In this document: one piece after another, positions 47,486 to 63,096 of the stretch
Numbering within the stretch: position 1 is the first letter of the stretch
How the letters are laid out: every line of letters begins with the position of its first letter
DNA from: Podarcis raffonei
Lineage: Eukaryota > Chordata > Lepidosauria > Squamata > Lacertidae
NCBI RefSeq assembly: GCF_027172205.1
Contig: NC_070619.1
Location: 5,354,459 to 5,418,458, forward strand
Direction of reading: 5' to 3'
Length of the DNA: 64,000 bases
Program-made: the position numbers and the translations under genes
The notes under the pieces: generated by a model
What the model was told of the DNA's origin: nothing
Database searches by the model: none
Seen by the model: the letters and a program-made list of their open reading frames with translations, nothing else

Positions 47486-47644
47486 AACGCTCTATAACAC
47501 GCACCCGACCATAACGCACGTAGTTTTTAGAGGAGGAAAATCCGTAGGCATGCCACCCGTAGGCATTTCCTCCATAACACGCACAGACATTTCCCCTTAC
47601 TTTCTAGGAGGAAAAAAGTGAGTGTTATGGTGCAAAAAATACGG
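47486..47644. mobile_element. CCGTATTTTTCGCTCTA-type MITE, left end missing
   Basis: AACGCTCTATAACACGCACC to GGTGCAAAAAATACGG then TA; it lacks the inner GAAGCCAGAACAGC arms. Confidence 0.8.
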
Positions 47645-48155
47645 TAATTAAGAATAGTAAAAATGTTTCTAGAGCCCCAACTCCCCACCCCAACAGACCA
47701 CTTGGGTCTTGGCAGGACTACTTAATGGTTTTTCTGCCTTCTCTAGCAATTGCACTGCGCCGTGCTAGAGGCTGTGTGCTTTTCAGTTGCCTTTTTTATT
47801 GCTTCCTTTATTTCTTGCATACTGTTGTTTCATAGAATTCAGATTGCAGCGCAGTAGAATACAGTGTCAGAAGTAAGAGAAGCAACGAAAAACCAGTATA
47901 GGGTGACTTTTTCTTGCAGTGGGTGTACTGTCTCCCATTTTCAATGAATTCAGTAAATTAAAATAAAATCACAAACCCACAGACACGCCACAGGCCACGT
48001 GAATGGAGTTTGTGGAGCTTTGGTCTGGCAGCCCCTGGCCTAGAGGCTAGTTTGCCCTGTGAATGTCTGGAATCCATAGGCATTTGGGAGAGGCTTTGGC
48101 GTAGCTTTCGAGACAGTGGCCACCCAGCAGGAGGCTAGTTTGGCCTGTGTGGAGA
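47645..48155. other. Unassigned intron sequence
   Basis: TGCCTAGAGGCTAG-like phrases occur twice (48040, 48130); nothing else recognised. Confidence 0.4.
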
Positions 48156-48157
48156 GT

Positions 48158-48490
48158 TTATAGAATCATAGAATCATAGAATCATAGAGTTGGAAGAGAC
48201 CACAAGGGCCATCGAGTCCAACCCCCTGCCAAGCAGGAAACACCATCAGAGCACTCCTGACATATGGCTGTCAAGCCTTTGCTTAAAGACCTCCAAAGAA
48301 GGAGACTCCACCACACTCCTTGGCAGCCAATTCCACTGCCGAACAGCTCTTACTGTCAGGAAGTTCTTCCTAATGTTTAGGTGGAATCTTCTTTCCTGCA
48401 GTTTGGATCCATTGCTCTGTGTCCGCTTCTCTGGAGCAGCAGAAAACAACCTTTCTCCCTCCTCTATGTGACATCCTTTTATATATTTGA
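48158..48490 (-). mobile_element. CR1 LINE 3' end
   Basis: AGAATCATAGAATCATAGAA repeats, ACAAGGGCCATCGAGTCCAA; reverse frame to 48246 with [15 protein letters not shown]. Confidence 0.94.
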
Positions 48491-48776
48491 ATATATATTA
48501 TATATTGTACCAGATGATGGTTTGTGTTAATGGCTCTGTTCTCTTAGCTGGGAGCCCAAGTCACCCCGTGTTTTTGAAGCGCTTCAATAATCATCCATTC
48601 CTAATTTTATTTGCACGCTTGTTTTTCTGCCCAAAAAAGAGAGAATCCTGTTCAAAGCAGACTATAGCAGACGAAACAGGAATGCATCTCAAAATCAGCT
48701 ATCACAGGAACACTTCCATCATAAAGCAACAGAAAAAAATTTAAATAATGTACAACACACCCCAAACTTTTCAGTA

Positions 48777-49379
48777 CAGTGGTACCTCGGTTTACAAAAT
48801 TAATCCGTTCCAGAAGTCCGTTCTTAAACCAAAACTGTTCTTAAACCAAAGCGCGCTTTCCCTAATGAGGCCTCCTGCCGTCAGTGCCCTTCCACCATTC
48901 AGATTCCGTTCTTTAGACTGAGGTAAAGCTCTCAAACCGGGACACTGTTTCCGGTTTTGCGGAGTTCGTAAACTGAATCGTTCTTAAACCGGACTGTTCT
49001 TAAACTGAGGTAAAGGTAAAGGGACCCCTGACCATTAGGTCCAGTCGCGGACGACTCTGGGGTTGTGGCGCTCATCTCGCTTCATTGGCTGAGGGAGCCG
49101 GCGTCCAGCTTCCGGGTCATGTGGCCAGCATGACTAAGCCGCTTCTGGTGAACCAGAGCAGCCCACGGAAATGCTGTTTACCTTCCTGCCAGAGTGGTAC
49201 CTATTTATCTACTTGCACTTTGATGTGCTTTTGAACTGCTAGGTTGGCAGGAGCAGGGACCGAGCAACAGGAGCTCACCCCGTCGCGGGGATTCGAACCG
49301 CCGACCTTCCGACTGGCAAGCCCTAGGCTCAGTGGTTTAGACCACAGCGCCACCCGCGTCCCAAACCGAGGTACCACTG
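48777..49379. mobile_element. TA-flanked MITE interrupted by a Sauria SINE
   Basis: CAGTGGTACCTCGGTTTACA to CCGAGGTACCACTG with TA. A variant of the common family with TTAAACC in place of TTAACCTG. The SINE lies at 49009-49362. Confidence 0.9.
49009..49362 (-). mobile_element. Sauria SINE inside a MITE
   Basis: GGTAAAGGTAAAGGGACCCC to GCGCCACCCGCGTCCC; target duplication about AAACTGA/AAACCGA. Confidence 0.93.
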
Positions 49380-49433
49380 TACTGTAAATTTAACATTCAA
49401 CCATGTTACACCTCCTGGCAGTAGCCAAAATAA

Positions 49434-49868
<435 letters not shown>

Positions 49869-49884
49869 TGAAGGGGCAAATCTG

Positions 49885-49915
49885 GTTGATAATAACAATA
49901 AGAATAATAATAATA

Positions 49916-49960
<45 letters not shown>

Positions 49961-50140
49961 TTTATTTATTTTTATCCCGCACATCTGGCTGGGTTTCCCA
50001 AGTCCCTTTGGGCGGTTCCCAACAGAATATTAAAAACAAGATAGAACATCAAACATTAAAAAAATTCCCTCAACAGGGCTGCCTTCAGTTGTCTTCTAAA
50101 AGTCAGATAGTTGTTCATTTCCTTGACATCTGAAGCAGAA
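49885..50140 (-). mobile_element. L2-type LINE 3' end
   Basis: (ATA)n tract, TCCCGCACATCTGGCTGGGT, CAGGGCTGCCTTCAGTTGTC. Confidence 0.88.
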
Positions 50141-50311
50141 ACAAATAAGGAAGTGGGCAAACTCCAGGCTGAATCTGTGGTTGTTTGCAGGAAGGTTTGG
50201 GCATAATTCTTTACGTGCGGATAAGTGAATTTCTGAATAGTGAGCAGGCAGGCAGCAGGACGTGCGTGTATTTTAGCTCCCCTACGGCGTTATCTATGTG
50301 CACATAGTATT

Positions 50312-50740
50312 TGTCAGGGAACTGCCATTGGAGCCTAGGGTGGAGGTAAGGCTCCCTGACGATGCAGGAGAAGGAACCAGCAGGGAGAGAGAGAGAGTTT
50401 CCTTTGAGGAAGGAAATAGGAGGGACACCAGGAAGAAAGAGGAGGCTGCGGAGGGAGGGCTCCGAGACTCTTCCACAGAGAGCAGCGGGGAGAGCCCAGG
50501 ACCTCCGTTGGGCACGCCCACTCTGTGCAGGAGACTTCCGCGCAGAGAGGCTAGGCGGAGACTTGGAGTGAAGGAATTTTTATGTTGGAAGAAGTTCAGA
50601 AAACGCCCACTAACGGATTCTGCCAGGGACTGACACAGCCATGGAGAAAGGGCTGTCCAGCCAGGGAAAGGTTTAGCCAGGCAACGTTGCCTAGAGCTGC
50701 AGCACCTTTTACGCACAAGCAACCCCCAATTCCCTTTACA
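50312..50740 (+). mobile_element. Solo LTR of an endogenous retrovirus (fossil)
   Basis: 429 bp, TGTCAGGGAACTGC ... CCCTTTACA, with the 5-bp target duplication GTATT (50307-50311, 50741-50745). Same family as 28137-28565 but opposite direction. No internal region; relic. Confidence 0.9.
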
Positions 50741-50775
50741 GTATTGCTTTCATTTTTACTTAAAAAGTAGGTTAA

Positions 50776-51160
<385 letters not shown>

Positions 51161-51835
51161 CGGCTCATAACACCACCTTTTTTCTGGAGCAATACCATAA
51201 AATGATATCTCGATCGAAAGATAATTTAATGAAGAATGTAATGCAACGAAGTTTATTCAGTTATCTATATTCTATCAAAAGTTATGGCCAAATAACCAGA
51301 AAAAAGGAGTTTATTGAGCCATTCAGGTGTCATTTTGTTTTGGCAATGATGGCTCATAACACCATTTTTTTTGGAGTAATACCATAAAATTATATATCAA
51401 TGGAAAGATAATTCAATGAAGAATGTAATGCAATGAACTTTATTCAATTATCTGTTTTCTATCAAAAGTTATAGCCAAATAACCAGAAAAAAAGGAGTTT
51501 ATTGAGCCAATCAGGTGTCATTTTGTTTTGGCAATGATGGCTCATAACACCATTTTTTTTGGAGTAATACCATAAAATTATATATCAATGGAAAGATAAT
51601 TCAATGAAGAATGTAATGCAATGAACTTTATTCAATTATCTGTGTTCTATCAAAAGTTATAGCCAAATAACCAGAAAAAAGGAGTTTATTGAGCCATTCA
51701 GGTGTCATTTTGTTTTGGCAATGATGGCTCATAACACCACTTTTTTGGAGCAATACCATAAAATTATATATCAGTGGAAAGATAATTTAATGAAGAATGT
51801 AATGCAATAACTTTTATGAAGGATAATTGAACAAA
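51161..51835. repeat. 188-bp tandem (satellite-like) array, about 3.6 units
   Basis: GGCTCATAACACCA recurs at 51162, 51351, 51539 and 51726 (steps 189, 188, 187). Units include GAAAGATAATTTAATGAAGA, TCTATCAAAAGTTATGGCCA and GAGTTTATTGAGCCATTCAG. Units 2 and 3 are nearly identical, the outer ones more diverged. Confidence 0.95.
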
Positions 51836-52250
51836 CTTTGGAAATTTTGGAGCAGCCCAGTCAGAGCGGTCCTAGGCCAGGAGTTGATTTTATAGTGCAT
51901 CTCTAGAAGTGGGTTTTCCTGCCCTGCTCCCTAAAGCAGAACAACAGAGCACTGGGAAAGTGTTCACCCCACACCTTTGTCTAGTGCAAGCTGCTGCACT
52001 CCCTTGTCACATGGGGGTGGAGCAAGGCCAAAATTTGAGGATGCCTTTCCAAAGCCAGCTTGGTGAGGCGCCAGGCTTTGGGAAGGAGTTGTGAGGCTCT
52101 GGTGGGGTCCAAGTGCCCTCCCACCCCCCCAAAGCTGGCAATTAGCCTTCGAGAAGAAGGTTAGAAGATTCTAGGACCCGAGGGCATTCAGACACCCTTT
52201 TTTCCGACTGGTCTTAGGAGTTCCTAAGAGTGTTCTCTTATTTGGCTATA
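51836..52250. other. Unassigned intron sequence
   Basis: No repeat or gene recognised. Confidence 0.4.
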
Positions 52251-52938
52251 CAGTGGTGCCTCGCAGGACGAAATTAATTCGTTCCGCAAGTTTTTTCTTC
52301 TTGCGAGTTTTTCGTCTTGCGAAGCACGGTTTCCCATAGGAATGCATTGAAAATCAATCAATGCGTTCCTATGGAAACCGCCTTCAGACCAGGTCCGGGG
52401 ACAGTCTGTCCCCCGACCTCTTCTGAAGGCTGGGGGGACGACAAGGGCTTTTCTTCCCACCGCCAGCCTTCAGAAGGCTGTTCTGAAGGCTGGCGGTGGG
52501 AAGAAAAGCCCTTCTCCCCACCTCCCACCCCGCAAGCTCTGGGGACAGGAGGGCTTTCCTCCCGACTGCCAGCATTTTAAAAGCCCCCAGGACAGCGGAG
52601 ACTTCTCCGCTGTTCCGGGGAGATTTTAAAATGCTGGCGGGCGGCAGCGAAGCCTTCGCTGCCGCCCGCCAGCATTTTCAGATCGCCCCGGGACAGCGGA
52701 GAAGTCTCCGCTATCCCGGGAAGGCAGGCGGGGGGGAGCAAAGACTTTTGCCCCCCGCTGGCCTTCAGAAGAGGGCCTGGACCTCTTCTGAAGGCCGGCG
52801 GAGATTTCCCTATGGACTTTCTTCTTGCGAAGCAAGCCCATAGGGAAATTCATCTTGCGGAACAACTCAAAAACGGAAAACTCTTTCATCTTGCGAGCTT
52901 TTCGTTTTGCGAGGCGTTCGTCTTGCGAGGCACCACTG
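52251..52938 (-). mobile_element. Hairpin-rich TA-flanked element, 688 bp
   Basis: Reverse copy of the 29280-30022 family, TA on both sides. GC-rich inverted repeats inside, e.g. TGGCGGGCGGCAGCGAAGCC facing GCTTCGCTGCCGCCCGCCA-type sequence near 52633-52670. Confidence 0.93.
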
Positions 52939-52999
52939 TATATGCCGAGCTAGGTCAGCACCTCTAAGAATCTAGGGGTTGCATCATGACACTTAAACA

Positions 53000-53250
53000 C
53001 AGTGGTACCTCGGAAGTCAAACGGAATCCATTCCCCAAGTCTGTTCGACTTCCAAAACGTTTGGAAACCAAAGCGCGGCTTCTGATTGGCTGCAGGAAGC
53101 TCCTGCAGCCAATCAGAAGCCGCGTTAGCCCCGCCGGACGTTCGTCTTCCAAAAGAACATTTGGAAACCGGAACACTCACTTCTGGGTTTGTGGCGTTCG
53201 GGAGCCAAAACGTTCGACTCGCGAGGCGTTTGGGATCCAAGGTTCAACTG
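53000..53250. mobile_element. CAGTGGTACCTCGGAAGTC-type MITE
   Basis: CAGTGGTACCTCGGAAGTCA to CCAAGGTTCAACTG; a central perfect inverted repeat GCGGCTTCTGATTGGCTGCA / TGCAGCCAATCAGAAGCCGC (about 53072-53124). Relative at 57894-58131. Confidence 0.8.
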
Positions 53251-53364
53251 GACTGGTTAAAAAATTATTTTAGTACAGGCTCAGAAAGGCTGCTAACTTG
53301 TTTACTGAGATATTTGCATAATTTTACATGGTTTTCTGCAAAGCAAACTCAAAACAATAGGTCC

Positions 53365-53990
53365 AGTTACAGAAAGGTAGCCGTGTTGGTCTGCCATAGT
53401 CAAAACAAAAAACAACAACATCACACATACCATCTCGGGACTATTTAATTGCTCATCGCCTAACATTGTATATGCCATCAAATGCCAACAGTGTCCTTCA
53501 GCTCTCTATATTGGACAAACAGGCCAAACCTTATGCCAAAGAATAAACGGACATAAATCGGACATCAAGAATCACAAGACAGAGAAACCAGTAGGAGAAC
53601 ACTTCAATCTCCCAGGACATTCTATACAAGATCTCAAAGTAGCAACTCATTACCAAACTTAAAACCATGGAGAGACCTGGTCTGAACAAAGACATTGGAT
53701 TCTTATCTCATTATACATGACAAAGCCATTTTTCACCTTCTCACCCCTTGCTTTTTCCTGTAAGACCTATTGCAGTCGTTAAGAGTCGTCAACAGGCTCA
53801 TCACAGCTATCTGCCAATCACCCATTCCCACCACCCTTCTGAGTAATACCCCTCCCCACCTTCTCACTATATAGAAGGATCTGGCAACTTCTGTTTCAGT
53901 GTACCTGAAGAAGTGTGCATGCACACGAAAGCTCATACCAAGAACTAACTTAGTTGGTCTTTAAGGTGCTACTGGAAGGAAAAAAATTTT
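53365..53990 (+). mobile_element. Penelope-like element, 3' part with GIY-YIG endonuclease
   Basis: Codons from about 53464 read NIVYAIKCQQCPSALYIGQT, then GHKSDIKNHKTEKPVGEHFN and LPGHSIQDLKV: the GIY-YIG endonuclease of Penelope-like retroelements with its CxxC zinc pair and the conserved VGEHF and GHS motifs. The typical GGTAGCCGTGTTGGTCTG start (53379) and GGTGCTACTGGAAGGA end are present. It is 5'-truncated, as no reverse transcriptase is seen. Confidence 0.88.
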
Positions 53991-54600
53991 TTGTTCAAAC
54001 AATAGGGAATCCAATAGATACTCTTCTCTTCCTGGATGAGTTGCATATTAGGTCATCATGAATTTCAAAACCTTTATCCTGTTCAGCCCTCTCTCTGCTC
54101 ATCTGCTTACTTAGGTTTGCAGCCACATCATGAAATGACGTACAACTATTTTTATAGCTTTTTGTATTGTAGAGTTTTTATGTTAGCCCACTTGAATGGA
54201 TTCCCCTCATTTGTACTGTCTGGAAGGTTCAAAAAAATACCCATCTAGAATAGACTTTGCTCTTCTGGTATGAATACACCAGATATGATATGCAATATTA
54301 TTTTGGACTTCCTTCTCTTTGACATTGTTTGGAGAGACCTTCTGATGACTCTTTTAAAGTAACTGCTTGCAAAGAATTTATAATCCTTTCTCCACTGAGG
54401 GATGATATACCTGAAACTACTGAGATTGTTTCAGGAGATTTAGCTGAGATTTTAAAAGTCAATTTAAAAACTACTTAAGGTGCTTACTGAGTCTTTTATA
54501 CGTTTCATGTTTTTAATATGTCTGGATTACCATTGTTTTGTGGATTTTTCTCTCTCTTGGTGATTTTATTGTTTAAATTATGCCAATAAAGGCTGAATGC
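53991..54600 (+). mobile_element. Probable LINE 3' end, unassigned family
   Basis: Ends in AATTATGCCAATAAAGGCTG AATGCATGAATGAG, like the 60115-60261 tail; upstream text has only broken frames. Start uncertain. Confidence 0.5.
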
Positions 54601-54629
54601 ATGAATGAGTGATCCTCTGCACAACAGGA

Positions 54630-54830
54630 AGTAGTGTGGTGTAGTGGTTGGAGGGTTGGACTAAGACCTGAGAGAGAAGTCCCCGTTTAGCTGCGAAACT
54701 CACTGGGTGACCTTCGGCTGGCTGCTCACTCTCAGCCCAAACCACCTCACAGGTTTGTTGCGTGGATAACCCGGGAGAACTGTTGTGAGCTCCACCTCGA
54801 CCTCCTTGGAGGAAGCGGGGGGCGAGGGGA
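54630..54830 (+). mobile_element. MIR-like tRNA-derived SINE
   Basis: AGTAGTGTGGTGTAGTGGTT, GGGTGACCTTCGGCTGGCTG, CCAAACCACCTCACAGG. Confidence 0.78.
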
Positions 54831-54835
54831 ATATA

Positions 54836-57674
<2,839 letters not shown>

Positions 57675-57893
57675 TAGATTTCTCTTGGCTTCCCGTCTCG
57701 TTCAAGGGCGTTCGAGCCTGGTTTCGATTTTATCTATTGCAGTTGCACTGATGGCTTTTTCTGCGTCGTTCCACATTTTACGTTGGGCTTCGTTGTTTGA
57801 ACTATAAATCTGAAAAGTGGAGGGGGAAAAACAGCAAACCTGTCGAACAGCCCAGGGTATTGATGATACCACATTTTGCAGAATCTTGTGCAG

Positions 57894-58131
57894 CAGAGCC
57901 TTGGTTGTCGAACGCAATCTGTTCCGGAAGACCGTTCAACTTCCGAAACGTTTGACAACTGAAGCGCAATTGCCGGTCAGCAATCTCAATGGAGAAAATG
58001 GAGAAATGTGCCTCAGAAGTTGTTTGACTTCCGAGGCACGTTCAGAAACGGAAGCATTCACTTCCAGGTTTTCGGCATTGAGGTTCTGGATCGTTCGGCT
58101 TTCGAGGTGCTCAAAAACCGAGGTTCCACTG
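57894..58131. mobile_element. CAGTGGAACCTCGG-type MITE
   Basis: CAGAGCCTTGGTTGTCGAAC to AACCGAGGTTCCACTG then TA; relative of 53000-53250. Confidence 0.8.
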
Positions 58132-58178
58132 TATAGCCTTTTATTGAAAAGTATGTATGTATAATTGTGTGTATACAC

Positions 58179-58445
58179 CAGGGGTCGGCAACCTAAGGCC
58201 CATGGGCCACAAGCGGCCCCTGGGGGTCGTTTAACTGGCCCATGGACCCCCGCCGGCCGTTCAGTCAGCTCCCGTGCGCCGCGCTAAACCGCTCCTGCAG
58301 CCAATGGGAAGCTTTGCACGCCTCCTCCGCACTGGAAGGAGTGCTAGAAATAGCGTTTGTGCATGCGTGCGCCCACACACTTGGGCCCACTACAGCGTCT
58401 GCGGGACCCTGAACCAGCCCAAGCCACAAAAACTGCTGACCCCTA
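58179..58445. mobile_element. hAT-type nonautonomous element
   Basis: CAGGGGTCGGCAACCTAAGG to AACTGCTGACCCCTA, 8-bp duplication GTATACAC/GTATACAT. Confidence 0.9.
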
Positions 58446-59284
58446 GTATACATGGAGTATCTCTGGTGGGGGACATGTCCTGCTCCTTCTGGGGCAGTTT
58501 GATCAACTTTGGTCCCTACCCTGCACTCAGCTCTCACCTGTCGCTCCTGGAAGCTATAAGCAGGCGACAGCGGCCACAATCCTGGAATGGCTTTGACTGG
58601 CTGACTGAACCAGGCAAGGGGGGCTGATGGGTCTCAAACCCTCACTGAGTTAGGGTCTTCTGTGTGTGAAGATAGGTTCCAGTGGATGGAGCGGATGAGA
58701 CCAAGACTGGGTCCAATGCTCAAGAAGGCGGTTTCTGCCTGTGCCATAGAAGGAAGTGAGGGGCAGGTAGGGCTTGCGAACCTGGGAAGGAAAACTCTGA
58801 TCCTAAACATCCACTGCACTTGCCCCTGTACTCATTTGTGAGAAAGACTTTGGGAGTAAATCTGGAGGGAAAATCTACCCGCTGCCTCGCAGGGTATCTT
58901 TGGGAGAAGAAAAGGCCAAAGAGGAAACCCTGCACAAATCTGGGCGGCGCCTTGTACGCCTCCTTTTTGGCAACTCCTGCAGCCAAGCTGGTGCCAAAAC
59001 GTTTCGCTCTGCTTTACTTTGGACCACTTCAGCAAGGCCGGGGTGGTGGTTCTTGTCGTCTGGGCAGTCCAGGACCTCCAGACACACTGCCCAGGCTTGT
59101 GGCCCAGGGTGCTGCTCACACAGCGGTTGGACTTCACCCCCGGAGGCGCACTCCATTGCCTCACAGCGAAGCTGTGTTAAGTTCTTTGGGACATGGTATG
59201 GAGTCAGAGCTTGGCCCAAAGCTGGACCCCTCCCAAGCCTACCCTTCCCATTTCACTTTTGAGTGGCCTTTTCTGTGAAATAAA
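58446..59284. other. Unassigned intron sequence
   Basis: Long overlapping open frames on both strands (e.g. 58820-59278 +, 59219-58875 -). No homology can be claimed. It may be a retroelement relic of unknown type. Confidence 0.35.
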
Positions 59285-59637
59285 AGGTAAAGGGACCCCT
59301 GATCATGAGGTCCAGTTGTGGATGACTCTGGGGTTGTGGCGCTCATCTCGCTTTACTGGCCGAGGGAGCTGGCGTACAGCTTCTGGGTCATGTGGCCAGC
59401 ATGACTAAGCCGCTTCTGGCAAACCAGAGCAGCGCACGGAAACACCATTTACCTTCCCGTCGGAGTGTGCGGTACCTATTTATCTACTTGCACTTTAACG
59501 TGCTTTCGAACTGCTAGGTGGGCAGGAGCAGGGACCGAGCAACGGGAGCTCACCCCGTCGCAGGGATTCGAAAAGCTGACCTTCTGATCGGCAAGTCCTA
59601 GGCTCTGTGGTTTAACTCACAGCGCCACCCGCGTCCC
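59285..59637 (-). mobile_element. Sauria SINE
   Basis: GGTAAAGGGACCCCTGATCA to GCGCCACCCGCGTCC, target duplication CCTTTTCTGTGAAATA/CCTTTTCTGTGTAATA. Confidence 0.95.
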
Positions 59638-59863
59638 TTTTCTGTGTAATAGAGAGAACAATTGCCACCACTGTGGCTTGGAGACCCAGTAGAATCACTC
59701 TCATGGGGTACCCTGGGTGGTTTGAATTACCTCCACTGCAGAACACAAAATTTGATTTTTCACTTGTTAGCATTGTCGTTACTTTTTTTTTTAATGCATT
59801 TATGCAATCAAACGGGTGTGCGGCAAGATTCCATGAACAGCGCATCACCCATATCTTGGGTGA

Positions 59864-60261
<398 letters not shown>

Positions 60262-60272
60262 GACCGAGCGCA

Positions 60273-61460
60273 GTGCTGTCCACACCGGCTAGCAGCTGTC
60301 CTCCAAGGTTTCAAACTGGCTTTTCTCTCCCAGGGATTGAATCTGGGACCTTCTGCTCGCATAGCAGCAGATAGATGCTCTATATTCGCTGAGCTACCGC
60401 TCCCCCAAAGTCAGAAAGCGTGTTTTGAGTTTCAAGGTGGCACCTTTCGACTCGGAGCAAAGTGAGGCTTAGAGGGGCTTGGGGGTTGAGCACTGTTTGC
60501 ACACAGAGCTTCGCCACCAATTATGTTCACACTTGATTCAGAGACACTGGCCAATTCTGGCTCTCATAATATGCCTTTTTCCAGCCCAAGGTGCCCAGAG
60601 TGGTATACAACTAGAGATGGGAAGGTCTGGAAAATACCCAGAAAAAGGTGTGCGGGGGGTGGGCAGATTTTTTTCTGTTTCTTTCCAAAGCCCCCCCCCC
60701 CCAAAAAAAAAAATTGGGGAAAAACACAACTCAGTTTGATATACGGTAGTTTGAATATTCCACACACTTTTTTAAAAAAAAAAAAATCCCGGAAAAAAAC
60801 GGCTTTGCAAGAAAATTTTCCGTTTTTCCCCAGGCCTTCCCATCTCTACGTACAACCCATTTAAAAGCAGAATGCCCATCTTTATAAAGCGCCTAAAGTT
60901 TCCCAAGCGCTGCGTGCAGATTGAAAAGATAGCAGTCTCTGCTGGCAGGCTTACAGTCTTAAGAGACATGGCGCAAAAGGAAAAGGGGGAGGGGAGGGAG
61001 GAGGAAAGCAAGCAACTGCGGTACCTTGGAGTGACAGAGTTCTCGCTCGAATGCAGACATTTCCAAGAGAAGAGAAGCTAAATGGAGGGTGGTCTTTTAG
61101 CTAGGACGGTGGAGCGGGTCCTGCTGTCTCTTCTCTCTGTGTGTGCTGTAGGTGGATGGAACATCTGCTGGCAGATGCGGGAGACGGGGAGTCAAGGCAA
61201 TGGATTAAAACAACCCATAAGCACAATAAAAAATACTGAACACAGAAGGCAGATAAAGTAGCCAATAAGACATACCTCCAGCCACCAGAGAGTAAAATCG
61301 GGTCTCCAGTAGCAAGCTCGCACTTTCCATCTGGCCAGGGACCTTCCCGGGACGAGGAGGTCTTCAGCTTAGCACGGAATGCTATCCGGGAAGGACCTCA
61401 GTGGATTTCCTCAAGCGAGGGACTTCATGGAGGAACGAAGCGCTTCCTAGCCATGGTCAT
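60273..61460. other. Intron sequence, mostly unassigned
   Basis: Holds a reverse tRNA-SINE scrap (60320-60410: GGGACCTTCTGCTCGCATAG), a C9-A9 run near 60694-60712 and a CR1-like scrap at 61454-61510. The rest is unassigned. Confidence 0.45.
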
Positions 61461-61514
61461 AGCATCATAGAATTGTAGTGTTGGGAGGGACCTTGAGGAC
61501 CGTCAAGTCAAGGG

Positions 61515-61745
61515 GACAGAAAATTTTTCAGCAGGGGGCCGGTCCACTGTCCCTCAGACCTTGTGGGGGCCGGGCTATATTTTGGGGGGAAATGAAGGAA
61601 TTCCGATGCTCCACAAATAATCCAGAGATGCATTTTAAATAAAATAACACATTCTATTCATGTAAAAACACCCTGATTCCCGGACCATCCACAGACCGGA
61701 TTTAGAAAGTGATTGGGCCGGATCTGGCCCCTGGGCCTTAATTGT
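61515..61745. mobile_element. hAT-type nonautonomous element, reverse
   Basis: AATTTTTCAGCAGGGGGCCG, ACTGTCCCTCAGACCTTGTG, GGGCCGGATCTGGCCCCTGG. Confidence 0.85.
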
Positions 61746-61763
61746 CCTAGCCATGGTCTAGTC

Positions 61764-61901
61764 CAGCGGTTCTCAACTTGTGGGTCCCCAGATGTTGTTG
61801 GACTACAACTCCCATCATCCCTGACCACTGGCCATGCTGGCTAGGAATGATGGGAGTTGTAGTCCAACAACATTTGGGGACCCACAGGTTGAGAAACAGT
61901 G
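61764..61901. mobile_element. hAT-type palindromic MITE
   Basis: CAGCGGTTCTCAACTTGTGG ... CCACAGGTTGAGAAACAGTG with perfect 8-bp duplication GTCTAGTC. Confidence 0.94.
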
Positions 61902-61907
61902 GTCTAG

Positions 61908-62146
61908 TCCATGGGTAGGCAAACTAAGGACCCGGCCCAATCGCTTTCTAAATCTGGCCGGCAGACGGTCTTGGGAATCAGCGTATTTTCACATGAGTAG
62001 AATGTATGCTTTTATTTAAAATGCACCTCTGGGTTATTGGGGGGCATAGGAATTCGTTTATCCCCCCCCCCATATAGTCTGGCTCCCCACAAGGTCTGAG
62101 GGTCAGTGGACTGGCCCCCTGCTGAAAAAGTTTGCTGACCCCTGGT
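61908..62146. mobile_element. hAT-type nonautonomous element
   Basis: CCATGGGTAGGCAAACTAAG to GAAAAAGTTTGCTGACCCCTG. Confidence 0.9.
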
Positions 62147-62166
62147 AGTCTTAACCTCCTGCAGTG

Positions 62167-62246
62167 CAGTTGTTCCATACAGGGATCGAACCTGCAACCT
62201 TGGCGTTGTCAGAACCACGCTCTAACCAACCTGAGCTATCCAGCTA
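62167..62246 (-). pseudogene. tRNA-Ile-like sequence (pseudogene or SINE head)
   Basis: On the - strand the sequence resembles tRNA-Ile: a TAGCTCAGGTTGGTTAGAGC A box, an ACGCCAAGG stem and a GGTTCGATCCC B box. The acceptor stem does not pair cleanly and the anticodon loop is altered (TCTGACA), so it is not a working tRNA. It may be an isolated retro-copy or the head of a tRNA-derived SINE. Confidence 0.5.
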
Positions 62247-62495
62247 TCCCTTGTGGACCAGTAGCTGGGGACACTTAAGTGGGGATGGCGCTGTGGCTTT
62301 ACGTGACCTGCTTGGGGCCATCTAGCTGTGGCTGCTGCGTCAACCACAATGCCCCGACGAGACAGGCCTTTAGCCAGTTCAAGCAACGAGGCTCTCAGCG
62401 ATGCATTGTGGGCGGCGTAGATTCTCTTGGGTGGAACGAAAAGCAGGGCAGCACACCTGGCACTCACGAATGCAGCCGCGGAATGATGAGCGTGA

Positions 62496-62792
<297 letters not shown>

Positions 62793-62862
62793 TAATAGGG
62801 ATTACTGAAAATGCTGTTGGATATGCCAAAGGGAGGCAGGAATATTTTTTTGTCTATACGTA

Positions 62863-63096
62863 CAGTGGTACCTCGGGTTAAGTACTTAATTCTTTCCGGA
62901 GGTCCGTTCTTAACCTGAAACTCTTCTTAACCTGAAGCAGCACTTTAGCTAATGGGGCCTCCTGCTGCCGCCGGAGCACGATTTCTGTTCTCATCCTGAA
63001 GCAAAGTTCTTAACCTGAAGCACTATTTCTGGGTTAGCGGAGTCTGTAACCTGAAGCGTATGTAACCTGAAGCGCATGTAACCTGAGGTACCACTG
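62863..63096. mobile_element. TA-flanked MITE (CAGTGGTACCTCGG family)
   Basis: CAGTGGTACCTCGGGTTAAG to CTGAGGTACCACTG, TA both sides; best-kept copy of the family here. Confidence 0.95.

Noticed and set aside
51161-51835. Tandem units as a CRISPR-like array
   Set aside because: The units are contiguous 188-bp satellites without spacers, in a vertebrate intron.
58875-59219. A - strand frame starting MGQALTP, at first sight like a retroviral Gag start
   Set aside because: Only the first few residues are suggestive; no later Gag feature is visible and the frame is short, so no viral assignment is made.
62167-62246. Functional tRNA-Ile
   Set aside because: Poor acceptor pairing and altered anticodon loop.
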